From Sphingobacteriales bacterium (GTDB lineage: Bacteria; Bacteroidota; Bacteroidia; Chitinophagales; UBA2359): a DNA stretch of 64,000 bases. A program made the translations under genes and the position numbers. The notes under the pieces were generated by a model. That model did not search any database. It was not told the origin of the DNA and saw only the letters and a program-made list of their open reading frames with translations. The stretch is taken from assembly GCA_016700115.1 (NCBI GenBank), contig CP064999.1, positions 372,001 to 436,000 on the forward strand, given 5' to 3'. Positions 60,761 through 64,000 of the stretch are shown one piece after another. Positions within the stretch are counted from its first letter, which is position 1, and each line of letters opens with the position of its first letter.

Positions 60761-60856
60761 AAAAATTAGGATGTAAATCTTAGTTGCAAATTTGTGGCTG
60801 AAATATTAGTTGAGATTATTGAAGAAATATAACTTACTGACGCACTTATTATGCGA

Positions 60857-61663
60857 TTACCGCGATATCATCAGGGGCTGAGCGGTAATGTGTTGTCCGG
60901 ATTTGAGTTCTACGGCATACCAACCATTCGGCAGGTTTCCTAATGGCAACATGACCTGAGTTTGAGTGCCGGAGGGGTTGGTATAGCCCAGGTTAATTTG
61001 TCTGACCACTTGCCCCAGGGCATTGCACAATCTCAGATGAACAGGTTCTGCGACATTCGATACATTTAAATCCATCATCACAACATCTGATGAAACAGGG
61101 TTAGGATACAGGGTAACGGATAAATCTGCCGGCTTTTGGGGATCTATTGCCGTACTTATTCCTGCAGAATTTGCTGCATTAAAAGTTGGTATCATGCTGG
61201 TATAGGGTCCGAGGCCGTTCGGATAGCGACCAAAACTGATGTCGGTTTGTTGTGGTGGAAAAGTGGTGCCATCCACTACTTCTAACAGGGGATTGACCAA
61301 AAAGGCGGCTTCGCTTGCAGCACTTAATTTAAAAGTTGTGTGTAGCGGTCCTTGTTCGGGACTTCCATCACACCAGATAATCAGATAACTTTGGCCACTG
61401 ATGCTGACGTTAGGAAATGCCCATTTATCAAGATTGGTTTCACTGTCGGTAAAAAAGTATCCGTTTAAAGAAACCGAAAAAGAGGCATTGTTGTACAATT
61501 CCACCCAATCGTTAAACTGTCCTAATTCATCCGTACCATAAGAGGAATTAGAAGCCAAAATTTCATTTACCACTACCTGACTATTTATTTTTGACAGGGG
61601 CAATCCGGTCAAAATTAAAAACAAACAGATAATATGTAAATAAGCGGGTAAATAGAATTTCAT
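60857..61663 (-). CDS. Secreted lamin-tail protein with T9SS type A sorting domain
   Basis: A 268-residue protein. A signal peptide (ending near INSQ) is followed by a lamin tail domain (about 32-160, VVNEILASNSSYGTDELGQFNDWVELYN) closely like that of the CotH-type protein downstream, a short linker, and a T9SS type A tail (190-268, ADLSVTLYPNPVSSDVVMMDL, LCNALGQVVRQI, GWYAVELKSG). It lies 96 bases ahead of the larger protein on the same strand, so the two may be cotranscribed and partly related by duplication of the lamin tail. Lamin tail domains in bacterial secreted proteins probably bind or scaffold; no enzyme domain is present. Confidence 0.87.
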   Translation of the reverse strand: MKFYLPAYLHIICLFLILTGLPLSKINSQVVVNEILASNSSYGTDELGQFNDWVELYNNASFSVSLNGYFFTDSETNLDKWAFPNVSISGQSYLIIWCDGSPEQGPLHTTFKLSAASEAAFLVNPLLEVVDGTTFPPQQTDISFGRYPNGLGPYTSMIPTFNAANSAGISTAIDPQKPADLSVTLYPNPVSSDVVMMDLNVSNVAEPVHLRLCNALGQVVRQINLGYTNPSGTQTQVMLPLGNLPNGWYAVELKSGQHITAQPLMISR

Positions 61664-61947
61664 GAAAATAATCTATTAAACGATGATGAACAAATAAATA
61701 GTAAAAGTACGAAGAATTTTACAATTATTACTAAACGATGTTTGCAGCCATATTGAAACTCACAAATATCCGTATCTGTTCAGCATCTTGTTAAGAAAAA
61801 AGAGTTTTTTGAATTTATAGTCTTTTATCCGATAATTTTTAACCCCTCAGAACGAATTTGAGAACTATGTTTTGTGAGTTTCCAAGCAACGGGATAACAA
61901 TTGTGTATTTATCGCTTTTAGAATATATACCGTATTATAGAGCAATA

Positions 61948-62364
61948 TTATTCTGCAAATTGATTTACTGAGGGTAGTTCAGACAACTGAAGGGCGATGT
62001 CAATATCGGCCGGTGAAAGAGGATACTGAAGCAGTTGGCTTAGAGAAACCCAAGCTATCGCGGCATGAGAATTTAACCGGAACTCACCAACCCAATTTGT
62101 AATAAAATAGGCTTCGAGTCGGATATAAATATGCTCGTAGCGATATTCGGAGGCAGCAAAAAAACGGCCGGTTTTGGCAATAATTCCAAACTCTTCTTCT
62201 AATTCCCTTTCCAAACAGGTTTGAGGGGTTTCGCCCGGTTCTGTTTTACCTCCGGGAAACTCCCAAAATCCGGCCATCTTGTCGCCGGGCAAACGCTGGG
62301 CGAGCAGAATTTTACCCTCTTTTACAAGAATGGCTGCCGTAACGGGTACGGGTTTTTCTTGCAT
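61948..62364 (-). CDS. MutT-type Nudix hydrolase
   Basis: A 138-residue Nudix protein with a full Nudix box (GGKTEPGETPQTCLERELEEEFGI, about 38-60; GxxxxxExxxxxxxREUxEExGU). Its length and N-terminal VTAAILVKEGKILLAQRLPGDKMAGFWEFPGG match MutT, which hydrolyses 8-oxo-dGTP to prevent A:T to C:G changes; a broader nucleoside triphosphate pyrophosphohydrolase is also possible. It starts 20 bases after the end of the CoA-transferase subunit gene, so they probably share a transcript, an odd pairing because the expected subunit B gene should occupy that slot. Confidence 0.9.
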   Translation of the reverse strand: MQEKPVPVTAAILVKEGKILLAQRLPGDKMAGFWEFPGGKTEPGETPQTCLERELEEEFGIIAKTGRFFAASEYRYEHIYIRLEAYFITNWVGEFRLNSHAAIAWVSLSQLLQYPLSPADIDIALQLSELPSVNQFAE

Positions 62365-62384
62365 GGTTCTGCAAAATGATTGGG

Positions 62385-63080
62385 TTATGACTTGCGGACA
62401 GTGCGCTGTTCGATGCGCTTTTCATAGTTTGTTCCTTTGAAAATACGCTGCACGAAGATGCCCGGTGTGTGAATTTCGTTGGGGTCGAGTTCACCCGGAG
62501 CAACAAGTTCTTCTACTTCGGCAATGGTGATTTTTCCGGCCATTGCCATCATGGGGTTAAAGTTCCGGGCGGTAGCACGATAAACTAAGTTGCCCAAATA
62601 ATCTCCTTTCCACGCTTTTACAATGGCAAAATCGGCTGTAAGCGCATGTTCGAGAATATAATTTCTGCCGTTAAACATTCTGATATCTTTTCCAATGGCA
62701 ACCTCGGTGCCATAACCTGTTGCGGTAAAAAATGCAGGTATTCCGGCACCTCCTGCACGAATGCGCTCGGCGAGTGTCCCTTGCGGCACCAATTCAACCT
62801 CTAATTCTCCGGTAAGTACCTGTCTTTCAAACTCTGCATTTTCGCCCACATAAGATGAAATCATTTTTTTGATTTGGTGGGTTTTCAGCAAAAATCCCAA
62901 ACCGAAATCATCCACTCCGGCGTTGTTGGAAATACATGTCAATTCATTGATGCCTTTGCGAACAAGGGAGGCAATGCAGTTTTCAGGAATGCCGCATAAC
63001 CCAAAACCTCCCAACATCAGGGTAGAACCGGAAGGAATATCTGCTATGGCCTCATCTGCGTTTTTTACAATTTTATTCAT
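62385..63080 (-). CDS. scoA: 3-oxoacid CoA-transferase subunit A
   Basis: A 231-residue family I CoA-transferase alpha subunit from ATG 63080 ([20 protein letters not shown]; the frame extends to 63137 without a family match). The [13 protein letters not shown] glycine-rich site near 24, [14 protein letters not shown] and [21 protein letters not shown] are typical, and the C-terminus IEQRTVR is the form seen in subunit A of succinyl-CoA:3-ketoacid transferases. With subunit B it moves CoA between succinate and acetoacetate. Subunit B is normally the next gene on the same strand, but a Nudix hydrolase is there instead, so the partner is elsewhere. Confidence 0.9.
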   Translation of the reverse strand: MNKIVKNADEAIADIPSGSTLMLGGFGLCGIPENCIASLVRKGINELTCISNNAGVDDFGLGFLLKTHQIKKMISSYVGENAEFERQVLTGELEVELVPQGTLAERIRAGGAGIPAFFTATGYGTEVAIGKDIRMFNGRNYILEHALTADFAIVKAWKGDYLGNLVYRATARNFNPMMAMAGKITIAEVEELVAPGELDPNEIHTPGIFVQRIFKGTNYEKRIEQRTVRKS

Positions 63081-63149
63081 TTTGCATGGTTTATTTAATA
63101 TAAGCAACTGCTCATCTCGGTTTTTGAGCAAAGGCAAATATAATGCCTC

Positions 63150-64000
63150 TTATTGCTTAATCAACACTTTGGCGCTAAAGGTTTTGTCGCCGTCAATAAT
63201 TTTAACAAAATACAGCCCGTCTGGAAGCACCGGCAGAGGAACTATCCCATCTATGATATTCAGATCAGGAAATAAAATCCGGTTCATGACCTCCTGACCG
63301 GTCAGGTTGTAGAGGCAAAATTGAACAGGGAGGTCATTTGCCGACCTGCCCGGTAAGGTGAAATGAAGTTGCTGCTTTGCCGGATTGGGGAAAAGATGGA
63401 ATTGTTCCGCAGCTTCTGAATGAAGTAAATCCATACCAATAGGAAAATCTTCCGAAAACCAGTAAAGCCCGCCATTATAGGTGCCAACAACCATGTCTAA
63501 ATAACCATCGTTGTTGAGGTCAGCAATGGCAGGACTTGAGCGGGTTCCGATATAGGCAGGCAGTTGGTTGTCCGTAAGTTTGGTGAATAACATACCGGAA
63601 TCAAGGTTGTCTTCAATATCGGTATAGACATGGATTTTACCGCTTTCTGACCCCACCATCAGCAAAAACTGCCCTTCGTATTCAATCATTTGCGGTACTG
63701 AAAAACCGGTAGGCGAACCGATTTCTTTTACATCCACCCCTCCGAAAAAAGAATTGGTGGGAGATGCTGCATTATACACCGGATTGCCGGCTGTTCCGTT
63801 GTTTTGAAAATACCGCATTGCTCCGTTATGGTGTCCGATAATGAGATCTAACAATCCGTCTTTATTGATGTCAATCAGTTGGGGGGTGCTGTACTGAAAC
63901 ACGTCAATTCCCTGAAACTGCTCCTGAAACAAAATGAAATTTGCCGAGCCATCCGGCAAGGGATTGTTTTTAAAATAATGTAAGAAGCCGTCTTTGTCGC
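63150..64000 (-). CDS. FG-GAP repeat T9SS type A protein, C-terminal part
   Basis: The gene runs in from the right edge; only 283 codons are visible, with DKDGFLHYFKNN at the edge. FG-GAP/VCBS repeats with calcium-binding loops are seen (DINKDGLLDLIIGHHNG, DLNNDGYLDMVVGTYNGGLYWF), a fold of the integrin-like beta-propeller. The last 80 residues are a T9SS type A domain (FHLFPNPAKQQLHFTLPG, LYNLTGQEVMNRI, GLYFVKIIDGDKTF). It is probably an exported surface or extracellular protein. The next gene on this strand, scoA, starts 69 bases after its stop. Confidence 0.9.
   Translation of the reverse strand, partial: DKDGFLHYFKNNPLPDGSANFILFQEQFQGIDVFQYSTPQLIDINKDGLLDLIIGHHNGAMRYFQNNGTAGNPVYNAASPTNSFFGGVDVKEIGSPTGFSVPQMIEYEGQFLLMVGSESGKIHVYTDIEDNLDSGMLFTKLTDNQLPAYIGTRSSPAIADLNNDGYLDMVVGTYNGGLYWFSEDFPIGMDLLHSEAAEQFHLFPNPAKQQLHFTLPGRSANDLPVQFCLYNLTGQEVMNRILFPDLNIIDGIVPLPVLPDGLYFVKIIDGDKTFSAKVLIKQ

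Overview
The window looks like a chromosomal contig from a Bacteroidota species, most likely in the Saprospiria/Chitinophagia part of the phylum (inference from gene content; no marker phylogeny was possible). Support: a SusC/SusD/SusE starch-uptake locus, gldE and gldD gliding genes, at least eight proteins with type IX secretion (T9SS) C-terminal sorting domains of both the short type A and the CHU_C/gliding type B kind, Bacteroidota-only families (DUF4296, DUF4153) and several TAnnTTTG promoter -7 boxes. No rRNA, tRNA or CRISPR array was recognised.

Layout. 1-6.0 kb: starch utilisation (3' end of susC, susD, susE, an esterase, a GH13 amylase). 6.0-9.5 kb, minus strand: 7TM-HD phosphohydrolase and an unpaired korB. 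9.8-12.7 kb, minus strand: a putative copper cassette with a CxGKC small membrane protein, an MbnP-like lipoprotein and an MbnH/MauG-like di-haem lipoprotein. 12.9-14.4 kb: a DinB/SRPBCC/DinB operon. 14.7-15.1 kb: first copy of an unusual 21-bp tandem-repeat element. 15.2-21.9 kb: a coiled-coil secreted protein, then three T9SS cargo proteins (DUF1028, serine protease, starch-binding-module esterase). 21.9-26.5 kb: a CheB-like/multi-PAS gene broken by a frameshift and by an IS1634-type insertion sequence with an identical 174-bp flanking duplication. 26.7-28.5 kb: sodium symporter with its 47-residue MetS-like subunit. 28.8-33.7 kb: unknown secreted protein, Crp-type regulator, methyltransferase, cupin, RNase D. 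34.0-34.3 kb: second, inverted copy of the 21-bp repeat element. 34.5-36.2 kb: AtuA family split over two genes. 36.3-48.2 kb: T9SS type B protein, sirtuin, unknown membrane protein, a PorU2/C25-like protein that appears to have lost its catalytic residues, asparagine synthetase, two small secreted proteins. 48.3-52.4 kb, minus strand: DUF4296, an unknown protein, a Wzz-like protein, DUF4153. 52.7-57.2 kb: gatA, ssb, gldE, gldD. 57.5-61.7 kb: CotH and lamin-tail T9SS proteins. 62-64 kb: MutT-type Nudix hydrolase, an unpaired CoA-transferase subunit A, and the 3' part of an FG-GAP T9SS protein.

How the parts fit: starch is captured by SusCDE and cut by the amylase; the T9SS cargo (protease, esterase, CotH and lamin-tail proteins) is exported by a machinery of which only gldE/gldD-linked components lie here. 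The strongest candidates for something little described are the CxGKC-MbnP-MbnH cassette and the pair of 21-bp repeat elements. The IS1634-type insertion with its long duplication is the clearest mobile-DNA event.
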